A stretch of 64,000 bases of DNA from assembly GCA_945834535.1 (NCBI GenBank), contig CAMAHM010000001.1, positions 19,260-83,259 on the forward strand, written 5' to 3'. The notes under the pieces are model-generated. The model was not told the DNA's origin and did no database searches. It saw only the letters and a list, made by a program, of their open reading frames with translations. Shown here piece by piece: positions 29,504 to 40,346 of the stretch. The DNA comes from an uncultured Sutterella sp. GTDB taxonomy: Bacteria; Pseudomonadota; Gammaproteobacteria; Burkholderiales; Burkholderiaceae_F. A program made the position numbers and the translations under genes. Position 1 is the first letter of the stretch. The number at the start of each line of letters is the position of its first letter.

Positions 29504-30874
29504 ATGTCGGATTTTTGGACTCAATGCCTGGAAGCCCTGCGCCGTGATACGCCCGCAGAAGTGTTTCAGAACTGGTTCTCGGACCTGTCGGCCGATTGCG
29601 ATCTTGACGCCGATCAGGTGACGATCTTTGCCCCGTCCGGAGCCAAGTTGAGAACGGTTCAGGCCTCCTACGCCAATACGCTTCAGGCGGTCATCAACCG
29701 CCATGCCGGTCGGGAAATTGATCTGGTTTGGAGTGTACGCGCCCGCGAGTCTTCTGCCGCCGAAGAAAACATCCCTGCAGCCCCCGCATCGCGTGACAAC
29801 GAGCAAGAGGCCAAGGCCGAGTACGCCAAGACCGGGCTTTTGGCCAATCTCACGTTCGAGAACATGGTGGAAGGTCAGGCCAACCAGATGGCCTACGCCG
29901 CCGCCCTGCAGGTTGCAAGCAGCCCGCAGAGCATCTACAACCCGCTCTTTATCTACGGCGGCGTGGGGTTGGGTAAAACCCATCTGATGCACGCCATCGG
30001 CAATCGCTTTCTCAAGGACAAGCCCAACGCCAAGGTTCTGTGCGTGTCCGCACAGGAGTACATCCGTCAGTTTGTTGACGCCATGCGCATGAAAAACGTC
30101 AACAACGACCGCTACACAGAAGCCATGCAGAAGTTCGAAGCCCGCTACCGCGGTCTTGACCTGCTTCTGATCGACGATATTCAGAGCTTTGCCAGCCGCG
30201 ACGGTACGCAGGCCAACTTCTTCCTGACCTTCGAAAGCATGGTGCCGCACGGCAAGCAGATCGTGCTGACGAGCGACACCTATCCGCGCCAGCTCAAAGA
30301 ATTTCAGGAACGCCTCCTGTCGCGCCTTTCTCAGGGGCTGATCGTGATGGTCGAACCGCCCGAGTTTGACATGCGCGTTCAGATTCTGCTGCAAAAGGCT
30401 GAGCGCTCGGGCATCAACATGCCGCAGGAAGTCGCCGAACTGATTGCAAAAAAACTCAAAAGCAACGTTCGCGAGCTTGAGGGGGCCGTGCAGCAGGTCT
30501 ACGCCTACACGAAGTTTCACCAACTGCCCGTCACGATTGAGACGGTCAAGTCGGCCCTGCGCGACATCTTCTCGCAAAGTATGGTGCCGGTCACGGTCGA
30601 ATCCATCCAGCAGCATGTGGCCGACTACTACGGTCTAAAGGTGGCCGATCTGACCTCCAAGAGCCGCAAAGCCAATCTTGCCCGTGCCCGTCAGATCGCC
30701 ATGTACCTGTCCAAGGAACTCACCAACAAGAGTCTTCCCGAGCTCGGTGCCCTTTTTGGCGGCAGAGACCACACCACGGTCATCTATGCCTGTCGAAAAG
30801 TGGCTGAAGATCGCAACAAAAACGACAACCTCAAGCACGAGCTTCACCTGATCGAGCAGAGGATCAAAAACTAA
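29504..30874 (+). CDS. dnaA: Chromosomal replication initiator DnaA
   Basis: ATP-dependent initiator that binds DnaA boxes and opens oriC. 456 aa. Domain I MSDFWTQCLEALRRDTPAEVFQNWF, a short variable linker (~85-115), domain III with Walker A YGGVGLGKTHLMHAIGN (~residue 150-166), Walker B LLLIDDIQSFASR and sensor region, and domain IV with the box-binding signature GGRDHTTVIYACRKV (~residue 425-439). ATG at 29504 is used; a TTG two codons earlier is also open. A terminator follows, so dnaN has its own promoter or is reached by read-through. Confidence 0.98.
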   Translation: MSDFWTQCLEALRRDTPAEVFQNWFSDLSADCDLDADQVTIFAPSGAKLRTVQASYANTLQAVINRHAGREIDLVWSVRARESSAAEENIPAAPASRDNEQEAKAEYAKTGLLANLTFENMVEGQANQMAYAAALQVASSPQSIYNPLFIYGGVGLGKTHLMHAIGNRFLKDKPNAKVLCVSAQEYIRQFVDAMRMKNVNNDRYTEAMQKFEARYRGLDLLLIDDIQSFASRDGTQANFFLTFESMVPHGKQIVLTSDTYPRQLKEFQERLLSRLSQGLIVMVEPPEFDMRVQILLQKAERSGINMPQEVAELIAKKLKSNVRELEGAVQQVYAYTKFHQLPVTIETVKSALRDIFSQSMVPVTVESIQQHVADYYGLKVADLTSKSRKANLARARQIAMYLSKELTNKSLPELGALFGGRDHTTVIYACRKVAEDRNKNDNLKHELHLIEQRIKN

Positions 30875-30892
30875 CCTCGAGAAGGTACGAAT

Positions 30893-30932
30893 GAGAGAAG
30901 AGCGTCACCAACGCTCTTCTCTTTTCTTTTTG
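30893..30932 (+). terminator. dnaA terminator
   Basis: An 11-bp stem (30895-30905 with 30911-30921), 5-nt loop, then TTTTCTTTTT, just after the dnaA stop. Confidence 0.88.
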
Positions 30933-31099
30933 CTCAGAAGCTCTGCAAAACACCTGAAAAGCTTTGAAAAATCAATCGCCATTCCCGCACGCCTCTCAGG
31001 CAAACAAAGTCGTTTTCTTGTAAAATGTGAAGGTTAAATTTCGGGAGCGTTTCATCGTCCCCGATTACGTGATTACGTTCGAGAAAAGGTTGGTTTTCA

Positions 31100-32209
31100 A
31101 TGCAATTCATCAAGTGCACGCGCGAGGCGCTTCTTAAGCCGCTTCAGACCGTCGGTGGCATCGTGGAAGGTCGTCAGACTCTTCCCATTCTCGCCAATAT
31201 TCTTCTGAAGAAGACGGGCGAAAGCGTCTGCTTCTCGACCACGGATCTGGAAATTCAGATTCGCACCACGGCTCCCGTGGGCGTGGGTGAGGAAGAAGTC
31301 TCTACGACGCTGCCTGCAGCCAAGTTGATTGCCCTTTTGACCGCGTTGCCCTCTCAGGGGACTGAAGTCAGTCTGGAAACCGTGGAAAACAAAGTGGTAC
31401 TACGTGCCGGCAAGAGCCGCTACACGCTCGCGCCGCTTGATGCCGCCAACTACCCTGAACTTCCGCCTGCTCAGGCATCCGTCGAGGTCAGCATTCCGTC
31501 CCAGACGCTCAAGCATCTGATGCAGATGGTGCACTTTGCAATGGCGCAGCAAGATGTACGCTACTACCTGAACGGCATGTTACTTGTGGTCGAAAACGGC
31601 TGCGTTCGTGCCGTGGCGACCGACGGACATCGTCTGGCGCTCTGTGACGCCGAGTGCGATCTGCAGCTTGAAGAACCTTTCCAAGTTATTCTGCCCCGCA
31701 AGAGCATTCACCAACTGCTCAAGCTTCTTCCCGACACCGATGCCCCCGTGCTGGTTAAGCTCGGCACGCAGCAGGCGCGCTTTCACTTCGGCGACATCGA
31801 ATTTCAGACCAAGGTCGTCGAGGGGCGCTTCCCGGATTACAACCGCGTCATCCCGAAGAACAACGACAAGATCTTCCTGGTCAACCGCGAAGAGCTGATC
31901 GGCAGTCTCAAGCGTGCCGCCATTCTTGCCAACGAAAAGTTCAAGGGACTGCGCTGGATCGTCTCCGAAGACAAGCTTCAGATTCAGAGCACCAACTCGG
32001 ACATGGAAGAGGCGGTCGAAGAGATTCTCATCGACTACAAGGGCGACAACCTCGACCTGGGCTTCAATGTTCTGTACCTGCTCGACGTGCTCGGCAACCT
32101 GAAGAACAGCGAAGTGCGCTTCTCGTTCTCCAGCTCGCAGGGAGCTACGCTTTTGACCATGCCCGAAAGCAATCAGTTCTGTTACGTCCTGATGCCCATG
32201 CGCATCTGA
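31100..32209 (+). CDS. dnaN: DNA polymerase III beta sliding clamp DnaN
   Basis: Ring-shaped processivity clamp, 369 aa, three similar domains. Begins MQFIKCTREALLKPLQTVGGIVEGRQTLPILANILL and has YYLNGMLLVVE, ATDGHRLALC, and the C-terminal MPMRI ending that contributes to the partner-binding pocket. It lies between dnaA and gyrB in the standard order; 225 bp separate it from dnaA. Confidence 0.98.
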   Translation: MQFIKCTREALLKPLQTVGGIVEGRQTLPILANILLKKTGESVCFSTTDLEIQIRTTAPVGVGEEEVSTTLPAAKLIALLTALPSQGTEVSLETVENKVVLRAGKSRYTLAPLDAANYPELPPAQASVEVSIPSQTLKHLMQMVHFAMAQQDVRYYLNGMLLVVENGCVRAVATDGHRLALCDAECDLQLEEPFQVILPRKSIHQLLKLLPDTDAPVLVKLGTQQARFHFGDIEFQTKVVEGRFPDYNRVIPKNNDKIFLVNREELIGSLKRAAILANEKFKGLRWIVSEDKLQIQSTNSDMEEAVEEILIDYKGDNLDLGFNVLYLLDVLGNLKNSEVRFSFSSSQGATLLTMPESNQFCYVLMPMRI

Positions 32210-32245
32210 CGAGCCACTGATTTTCAGACCGGCTTTACAGTACTC

Positions 32246-32276
32246 CGCCAATGCAAAGCATCACTTTGCATTGGCG
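32246..32276. repeat. Perfect 13-bp hairpin in the dnaN-gyrB gap
   Basis: Perfect 13-bp stem (32246-32258 with 32264-32276) around CATCA. It is followed only by a weak T stretch (ATTTTC), so it may be a partial terminator for dnaN or a structure in the gyrB leader. A second, shorter hairpin (CCCC/GGGG around 32294-32305) follows, and the word ATTTTCAG occurs on both sides of the large hairpin. Confidence 0.65.
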
Positions 32277-32308
32277 TGCGATTTTCAGGAATCCCCTCCT
32301 GGGGGTGA

Positions 32309-34939
<2,631 letters not shown>

Positions 34940-34946
34940 CCCGCGC

Positions 34947-34977
34947 AACAAGCCCGACACGTGTGTTGGGCTTGTTT
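34947..34977 (+). terminator. gyrB terminator
   Basis: A 14-bp stem with one G-T (arms 34947-34960 and 34963-34976) directly after the gyrB stop, ending in TTGTTT. It lies only 18 bp before the next start codon. Confidence 0.8.
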
Positions 34978-34994
34978 CGCATTGGGAGGACGCA

Positions 34995-35960
34995 TTGAAA
35001 ACCACGGACCATCAGCTCGTCATTGCCGTCAGTTCGCGCGCTCTGTTTGATCTTGAAGAAGAGCACAAACTCTTTGAAGACAAAGGCATCAGCGCCTACC
35101 GCAACTATCAGCTCGAACACATTGATACGCCGTTGAATCCCGGTGTGGCATTCGCCTTTATTCAAAGACTTCTGAGACTGAACGAGCTTTTTGAAGAGGA
35201 ACCCTTTCGCGTGGTTGTGCTTTCGCGCAACTCGCCCGAAACGGGACAGAGGTTCTTCTCATCCTGCCGCCATTACGGCCTCAAAATCAGTGCCGGAGCC
35301 TTCACGTCGGGCCAGTCGACGATTCCCTATCTTCAGGCTTTTGACGCCAGTCTGTTTCTGTCCGCCAACAGAGACAGCGTTATTAAGGCCATCGCTCACG
35401 GACAACCTGCGGGACTGGTCATCAAAGGATCCGAACAAAACTCCGACGCGTCCCATACGGATGACGGCGAACTGCGTATTGCCTTTGACTTTGACGGCGT
35501 CATCATTGACGACGAAGCCGAAAAACGCTACCAGCAGGAGGGGCTCGAAGGTTTTCAGCGTCACGAAATCGACTGTCGAACGACGCCGCACAACCCCGGG
35601 CCGTTAAGCCGACTCTTTGAAAAGCTTGCCCATTTTCAAAAACTTGATGCCGAACGGGGGAAAAACGATCCCTACTACAAACCCGCCATCCGCGTTTCCA
35701 TCGTGACGGCCCGCGGAGCTCCGAGCGAACAGCGTCTGATCACGACGCTCAACGGCTACGGAATGAGCGCGGCAGAACTCTTTCTTTTGGACGGGCTGCC
35801 CAAGAGTCGAATTCTTCAGGCTCTCAAACCCCATATCTTTTTTGATGATCAGCTCTCTCACCTTCAGGAGGCCAGTCAGAGCACTCCAAGCGTTCTGATT
35901 CCCTTCGGCGTGCGCAACAGTGAGAGCGAGCCTGAAGCGGGCGTGCCTTCAAAGGCGTGA
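34995..35960 (+). CDS. Cytosolic 5'-nucleotidase family protein
   Basis: A 321-aa protein of the bacterial 5'-nucleotidase family related to eukaryotic cytosolic 5'-nucleotidase 1, expected to dephosphorylate nucleoside monophosphates. Hallmarks: LVIAVSSRALFDLEEEHKLFE and YQLEHIDTPLNPGVAF, VVLSRNSPETGQRFFSS, LFLSANRDSV, then the second half AFDFDGVIIDDEAEKRYQQEG, SIVTARGAPSEQR and IFFDDQ. The duplicated ALFDLEEE/DDEAEKRYQQEGLEGF halves are typical. The TTG start is chosen because GGGAGGA lies 5 nt before it; the frame upstream runs back into gyrB and its terminator. Confidence 0.88.
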   Translation: MKTTDHQLVIAVSSRALFDLEEEHKLFEDKGISAYRNYQLEHIDTPLNPGVAFAFIQRLLRLNELFEEEPFRVVVLSRNSPETGQRFFSSCRHYGLKISAGAFTSGQSTIPYLQAFDASLFLSANRDSVIKAIAHGQPAGLVIKGSEQNSDASHTDDGELRIAFDFDGVIIDDEAEKRYQQEGLEGFQRHEIDCRTTPHNPGPLSRLFEKLAHFQKLDAERGKNDPYYKPAIRVSIVTARGAPSEQRLITTLNGYGMSAAELFLLDGLPKSRILQALKPHIFFDDQLSHLQEASQSTPSVLIPFGVRNSESEPEAGVPSKA

Positions 35961-36042
35961 TGTTAGAATCGTTCGAGCCTGTCGTACCCATGAAACGAGA
36001 CGGACGGCTTGAAGACGCCCCGCATCTTTCCACAGAACGCTC

Positions 36043-38082
36043 ATGTTGCAACCCAACCACCTGCTGCAAAGCTTCACCATTGGAACAAAGCAGCTCAAAA
36101 ATCGCCTCGTCGCGGCTCCGATCGTCACGGGCTTTGAATGGGAGGAGCGCTCCAAGAATCTGCTTGAATTTTGGAGGCAGATCGCCCACGACGGCGTCGG
36201 TATGCTGATCGTGCCCGCCGGTCTCGTTACCCGTAACGGACGACCGATCAAAAAAGCGGTGCCTTTTCGCGCCGAGCAGGCTCAGTGGCATCAGCACCTC
36301 ACGGAGGACGTCAAGAAGGTCGGCTGCTGCCCCATCCTGCAGTTGATCCATGCCGGCGCCGATGCGGCGTCCCTATTGCCGGTACGCGCACAAAACCACC
36401 TTTTCCCGGTATCGGTGGGGCGCGAGCATCGATTCAAATCCTGGCGTCTGGCCCGTATCGTCAAAGGTTATGAGCAGACCGCCCAGATGGCCCTGCAGGC
36501 CGGCTACGAAGGTGTGGAAATTCACGCTTCCGGACGCAGCCTGATCGCTTCCTTCCTTGCTCAAACGCAAGAGGAGGGCGAACAAAAGGAACAAATTAAT
36601 CAGTTGAGCCGCTTCCGACTCGCTTTGGAAGTCGTTCGCGCCGTGCGCCGTCAGATCGGGGAAGACAAAATCATTGGTTTTCGTCTGACGCTGATGCAGT
36701 TATCCCCCCGAGGCAGCTCCTGGGAGGAGACACTGCGTTTTGTGCAGATGCTGCGCATCGCCGGAGTGGATTATCTGGCGGCTGATTTCGGCGGCTACCA
36801 ACTGCGCATTCCTACGGCATCCGATGACATTCCCGCCGGCGTATGGAATCCGTCCTACACGGCGTTGGCAAAAAATACGACGCTGCCCGTGATATTCGGG
36901 CATAACTTCGGCTCCCTAACGGATGCCGACAACATAGCCGGAGAGCTTGGCAACGCACTCTTTGAAATTCAGGACGAATACCTCGCAGATCGTCAGTTTT
37001 TGTACAAAAGTTTGGGGTTGACCAAGGGGAACATTCTTCCATGGATCGAGCAATATCAATGTGGTAAGGCTTATGATCAACAACGCTCCGAGCCGATTTT
37101 CAGTCTGACCCAACCAGAAGCCTTTGCCCGTTTCTCTCGCCATTCAAGTCAGATTGTTCACTATCGGAAAATTGCCGTGATCGGCGCCGGCATGGCCGGC
37201 GTGCATTTTGCACTGGCTGCTGCACACCGAGGTCACAGCGTCACTCTGTTTGAAGAGCAAGACGGCATCGGCGGCATTCTGCAGTATCTGCCGCGCATCA
37301 AGCAAACTGAAAAAATCCAGAGATGGCTACAGATATTGAATGATCGACTTGAGTTGTCTACTGTTAATGTAAAATTAGCAACAAAAGTCACATCATCCAC
37401 ATCCTTCGAAGAGAACGAGTTCAACACTGTCGTCATAGCGACCGGTACGGAAGCAGTCATGCCCGACATTGTCGGTATTGACTCCTCAAACGTCGCAACT
37501 TTCGATGAGATGTTCATCAACCATCTTCCCGTAGGCAATCGCGTGGCCGTTTTGGGAGTCAATCGCGTCTCCCTGGCCGTCTGTCGCTACCTCTTAAAAC
37601 GCAGCAAAGAAGAAAATCTCACGGCAGAACAATGGCGTAATGCCTGGGGGGTGGGGGACATCCGACAACACAAGGGGGGCGTTCTTGGTTTTGTCCCTGA
37701 AATTACCCCCCCGCCGCGACGCATCTATCTTCTGGAGACAGAACGCGGACAAATTGATGCCGTCACATCGGACCCGACCCTGCGTTGGGATTGGAAATGG
37801 CTCTTGATGAACGGAGTGCAGACATTTAAAAACTGCAATATTGAATCCATTGACAATTTCTCCGTGCACGTTTCGACCGGATCCAAACACACCGACAGCT
37901 TTACGGCACGCATTGACCATGTGTTGGTCTGTGGAAAAGTGATCCCCAATGACGACCTCTTTCTTCATTTCCGAAACCGAGGATATGAAACCTATCGCGT
38001 GGGTTCCGTGAACCAGATGCAATCTCTCGGATCGTTAAAAACGGTCATAGAGGAAGCATTGGAACTGGCTTATACGCTCTAA
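36043..38082 (+). CDS. Degenerate 2,4-dienoyl-CoA reductase / old yellow enzyme-like flavoprotein
   Basis: A 679-aa protein with the full layout of the FMN/Fe-S/FAD reductase family: an N-terminal TIM barrel (LLQSFTIGTKQLKNRLVAAPI at 7-27), a linker, and a C-terminal dinucleotide-binding part (KIAVIGAGMAGVHFALAAAHRG, ~376-397). Many catalytic signatures are eroded. The Fe-S motif CxxCxxxC reads WIEQYQCG with only Cys340 left; the EGYLINEFL active-site segment reads SGRSLIASFL (162-172, Tyr lost); the His of the WHEARIPT segment is Tyr (GGYQLRIPT); the second nucleotide-binding motif lacks its glycines (VLGVNRVS). The frame is intact. It may use FMN in another reaction or be non-catalytic. A terminator follows. 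Confidence 0.8.
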   Translation: MLQPNHLLQSFTIGTKQLKNRLVAAPIVTGFEWEERSKNLLEFWRQIAHDGVGMLIVPAGLVTRNGRPIKKAVPFRAEQAQWHQHLTEDVKKVGCCPILQLIHAGADAASLLPVRAQNHLFPVSVGREHRFKSWRLARIVKGYEQTAQMALQAGYEGVEIHASGRSLIASFLAQTQEEGEQKEQINQLSRFRLALEVVRAVRRQIGEDKIIGFRLTLMQLSPRGSSWEETLRFVQMLRIAGVDYLAADFGGYQLRIPTASDDIPAGVWNPSYTALAKNTTLPVIFGHNFGSLTDADNIAGELGNALFEIQDEYLADRQFLYKSLGLTKGNILPWIEQYQCGKAYDQQRSEPIFSLTQPEAFARFSRHSSQIVHYRKIAVIGAGMAGVHFALAAAHRGHSVTLFEEQDGIGGILQYLPRIKQTEKIQRWLQILNDRLELSTVNVKLATKVTSSTSFEENEFNTVVIATGTEAVMPDIVGIDSSNVATFDEMFINHLPVGNRVAVLGVNRVSLAVCRYLLKRSKEENLTAEQWRNAWGVGDIRQHKGGVLGFVPEITPPPRRIYLLETERGQIDAVTSDPTLRWDWKWLLMNGVQTFKNCNIESIDNFSVHVSTGSKHTDSFTARIDHVLVCGKVIPNDDLFLHFRNRGYETYRVGSVNQMQSLGSLKTVIEEALELAYTL

Positions 38083-38091
38083 AAGCTGAAC

Positions 38092-38120
38092 AAAAGGAGA
38101 GGAATGACTCTCCTTTTTTC
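38092..38120 (+). terminator. Terminator after the flavoprotein gene
   Basis: A 10-bp stem (38092-38101 with 38108-38117) with the right arm running into a T tract of six, directly after the stop. Confidence 0.88.
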
Positions 38121-38124
38121 ATGT

Positions 38125-38170
38125 TTGCCCCCCTTATTTTCTAAATAAAGCTCCTTTTGAGAGGGGGCAA
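38125..38170. repeat. Second hairpin, TTGCCCCC/GGGGGCAA
   Basis: An 8-bp GC-rich stem with a ~30-nt AT-rich loop, followed by TCTTTGTTTG. It borders the A/T tract of the oriC candidate. Confidence 0.45.
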
Positions 38171-38273
38171 TCTTTGTTTGTAAGCCTCGAAGAGGCTGCG
38201 CAAAGCTTCTTTCAGTTGTTAAAAAAATAAATAAATTATTTAGAAATAGTAGGTAGTAAGAGGTGCAAAACTC

Positions 38274-38282
38274 TGTGGATAA
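38274..38282 (-). promoter_or_regulatory. DnaA box
   Basis: Perfect TTATCCACA on the minus strand, 25 bp from the A/T tract. Confidence 0.75.
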
Positions 38283-38351
38283 TCCGAAAAAGTCATTTAG
38301 AAACAGATTTTTTACGTGTTGAAAAGTCTGTGAGCTTTTTGCGTGTCAGCC

Positions 38352-38371
38352 TGTGGATGACTTGTGGATGG
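38352..38371 (-). promoter_or_regulatory. Tandem weak DnaA boxes
   Basis: TCATCCACA (38352-38360) and CCATCCACA (38363-38371) on the minus strand, 11 bp apart in register, with one and two mismatches to consensus. Confidence 0.5.
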
Positions 38372-38452
38372 ATGTGAGTAAAAATAGCCCCTCCCGGACC
38401 CCCAAAAAGTTGCTCCACTTTTCTCAACCTTGTTCCTGTCGTCTCCACAGAG

Positions 38453-38461
38453 TTATCCACA
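38453..38461 (+). promoter_or_regulatory. DnaA box
   Basis: Perfect TTATCCACA on the plus strand, facing the box at 38274. Confidence 0.75.
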
Positions 38462-38681
38462 GTCGTTGTTAATGCTCACAAAAGCGTCATCGATTACAAT
38501 CGCGCGAGACTTGCAGACGAAGCACTTCGATGTGGGTGCGGTCGACATGACGGTAGTTCTCGGGTGGAACCTGATGCCTTGTGTCGATACTTGAGGGTCT
38601 GCAGCACTGACCAGCCAACCCATTCAATCAATAGGAGAGAGCTCTACGACCTGTATGACGGGGCGCAGGAGCCAGTTTTGT

Positions 38682-39341
38682 ATGATCAAGCATTTGTTCC
38701 TGACCTTTGCCTGCATTTGTGCGGCGGCATCCACTCTGACCGGCTGTGCCCCTTTGGTGGTGGGCGGTGCGACGGTTGCCGGCGGCAAGGCCGTGGCGAC
38801 GATGATCGACCGTCGATCGACCGGTGCCGTTGTCAATGACGGCGTTCTGGAAAAGCGCGTGGGGTGGGAAATCAGTCAGGCTCTGGGCGATATCGACAGC
38901 CACATTACCGTGACGGCCTACAACGGACGAGTTCTTTTGACCGGTGAGGTTGCGACCGCTGAGGGCAAGAAGATTGCCACCGAGACGGCCAAGTCGAGTC
39001 TCGACGTGACGTCTGTCGTCAATGAGCTGGCCGTTCGTCCGAATCAGGGACTGTTCGACCGCATGGCCGACTCGCGTCTTGCGACGACGGTACGCGCCCG
39101 AATCGTGGCCACCGACGAGGTCTACCTGAGCCAGATGAAGGTGGTGGTCGACCGCGGCATCGTGTATCTGATGGGCATTGTGACGCCTCAGGAAAATACG
39201 ATTGCTATGACTGAGGCTGCGCGCACGAGCAAGGTGCAGCGCGTGATTTCCGTTTGTGAAGTGATGAGCGCCGAGCGCATTAAGCAGCGTCTGCGTGATC
39301 TGCAGAGCGAACGTCAGAAGCAAATGGAAGCCAATCAGTAA
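38682..39341 (+). CDS. BON-domain outer-membrane lipoprotein (DolP/YraP-like)
   Basis: A 219-aa lipoprotein with two BON domains, which bind phospholipid; relatives (DolP, OsmY) keep the outer membrane intact. The signal peptide MIKHLFLTFACICAAASTLTGC ends in an LTGC lipobox. BON 1 (about residues 65-130) has ITVTAYNGRVLLTGEVATAEG and BON 2 (about 135-205) has MKVVVDRGIVYLMGIVTPQE. Start at 38682 is preferred; an ATG nine codons upstream with its own GGAG is also possible and would lengthen the signal region. It ends at a bidirectional terminator. Confidence 0.9.
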   Translation: MIKHLFLTFACICAAASTLTGCAPLVVGGATVAGGKAVATMIDRRSTGAVVNDGVLEKRVGWEISQALGDIDSHITVTAYNGRVLLTGEVATAEGKKIATETAKSSLDVTSVVNELAVRPNQGLFDRMADSRLATTVRARIVATDEVYLSQMKVVVDRGIVYLMGIVTPQENTIAMTEAARTSKVQRVISVCEVMSAERIKQRLRDLQSERQKQMEANQ

Positions 39342-39366
39342 CGGCTCCAGTTTCTTTTTTATAGAG

Positions 39367-39405
39367 ATGCCCCCGAAGACTTTCTATGGGATTTGGGGGC
39401 ATTTT
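39367..39405. terminator. Terminator between the BON gene and lipA (convergent)
   Basis: ATGCCCCCGAA (39367-39377) pairs with TTTGGGGGCAT (39392-39402) with one G-T pair, then TTTT on the plus strand. It overlaps the end of lipA by a base or so and probably serves the BON gene. Confidence 0.75.
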
Positions 39406-40346
39406 CAGTCATATCGCGGCATTTGTTCGCCGGCGTGGTAGCTGGAACGCACGAAAACGCCGCAGAATGCCGACGAAAAGCCCATGGAAAGGGCTTTGTC
39501 CTGCCAGGCCTGAAACGCAGCCGGTGAGACATATTCTCTGACGGGAAGATGTGCGCTTGAGGGGGCAAGGTACTGCCCGATGGTTACGATGTCGACGTCG
39601 TTCTCGCGCAGGTCGGCAAGCACCTCTTCGACCTCTCTTTCGCTTTCACCGAGACCGAGCATGAATCCGCTTTTGGTGAGCACCTGGGGATTGCGCTTTT
39701 TGTATGCTTTTAAAAGCTTCAGAGAGTGCCTGTAATCTCCTCCGGGACGGCAAACCTTATACAGGCTCGGAACGGTTTCAATATTGTGGTTAAAGACGTC
39801 CGGAGGCGTGTTCGTCAGTGCGTCCAGGGCGGGCTCCATACGCCCTCTGAAGTCGGGCACCAGAATTTCCACCTGAATGCCCTCAAGTGCGTTGCGCAGT
39901 GCACGGATGACCTGCGCGAAGTGCTCTGCACCGCCGTCCGGCAGATCGTCTCTATCGACGCTGGTGACGACGATATGCCGTATCTGCAGTTCGCGACATG
40001 CGGCGGCGAGCCGTGCGGGCTCCGTCGGATCCAAAGGGGCCGGACGGCCGTGGGCAACGTCGCAGAAAGGGCATCGCCTCGTGCAGACACTGCCCATGAT
40101 CAGAAAGGTTGCCGTGCCGTGCTCAAAACATTCGCCGATATTGGGGCAGTAGGCTTCATTGCAGACACTCGACAGTCTCCAGGTTTTCAAAACCTGTTGG
40201 ACATGTTCGCTCTGCGGCGTTTTTTGAAGCGCTCGGACGCGCAGCCAAACGGGCTTTTTGAGCGCCTGAGAAGTGGCTGCGGCAAGGTGCAGCGGCCGTA
40301 CCTTATCGGCACCTCGCTCACCGGCAACCGTAGCGTGCTCGGTCAT
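39405..40346 (-). CDS. lipA: Lipoyl synthase LipA
   Basis: Radical SAM enzyme inserting two sulfurs into octanoyl groups. 313 aa. The auxiliary cluster motif CNEAYCPNIGEC (~residue 62-73) and the radical SAM motif CTRRCPFC (~88-95) are both complete, and the C-terminal RSSY is present. ATG overlaps the menA stop (ATGA). Last gene of the dacA-DUF493-lipB-menA-lipA run. Confidence 0.97.
   Translation of the reverse strand: MTEHATVAGERGADKVRPLHLAAATSQALKKPVWLRVRALQKTPQSEHVQQVLKTWRLSSVCNEAYCPNIGECFEHGTATFLIMGSVCTRRCPFCDVAHGRPAPLDPTEPARLAAACRELQIRHIVVTSVDRDDLPDGGAEHFAQVIRALRNALEGIQVEILVPDFRGRMEPALDALTNTPPDVFNHNIETVPSLYKVCRPGGDYRHSLKLLKAYKKRNPQVLTKSGFMLGLGESEREVEEVLADLRENDVDIVTIGQYLAPSSAHLPVREYVSPAAFQAWQDKALSMGFSSAFCGVFVRSSYHAGEQMPRYD

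Larger units (their letters stand above)
38121..38640. other. Candidate replication origin: A/T tract plus DnaA-box cluster
   Basis: A gene-free stretch with an A/T-only-like tract (38219-38250) suited to strand opening, next to four DnaA boxes within 190 bp: two perfect (38274-38282, 38453-38461), one with one mismatch (38352-38360) and one with two (38363-38371), besides weaker TCCACA words. This is the densest DnaA-box cluster in the window. Against it, placing oriC here would put dnaA-dnaN-gyrB head-on to the leftward fork. Confidence 0.55.

Noticed and set aside
38564-38839. Cys/Arg-rich open frame overlapping the BON lipoprotein start
   Set aside because: Out of frame with a gene that has a clear signal peptide and BON domains; composition is typical of a shadow.
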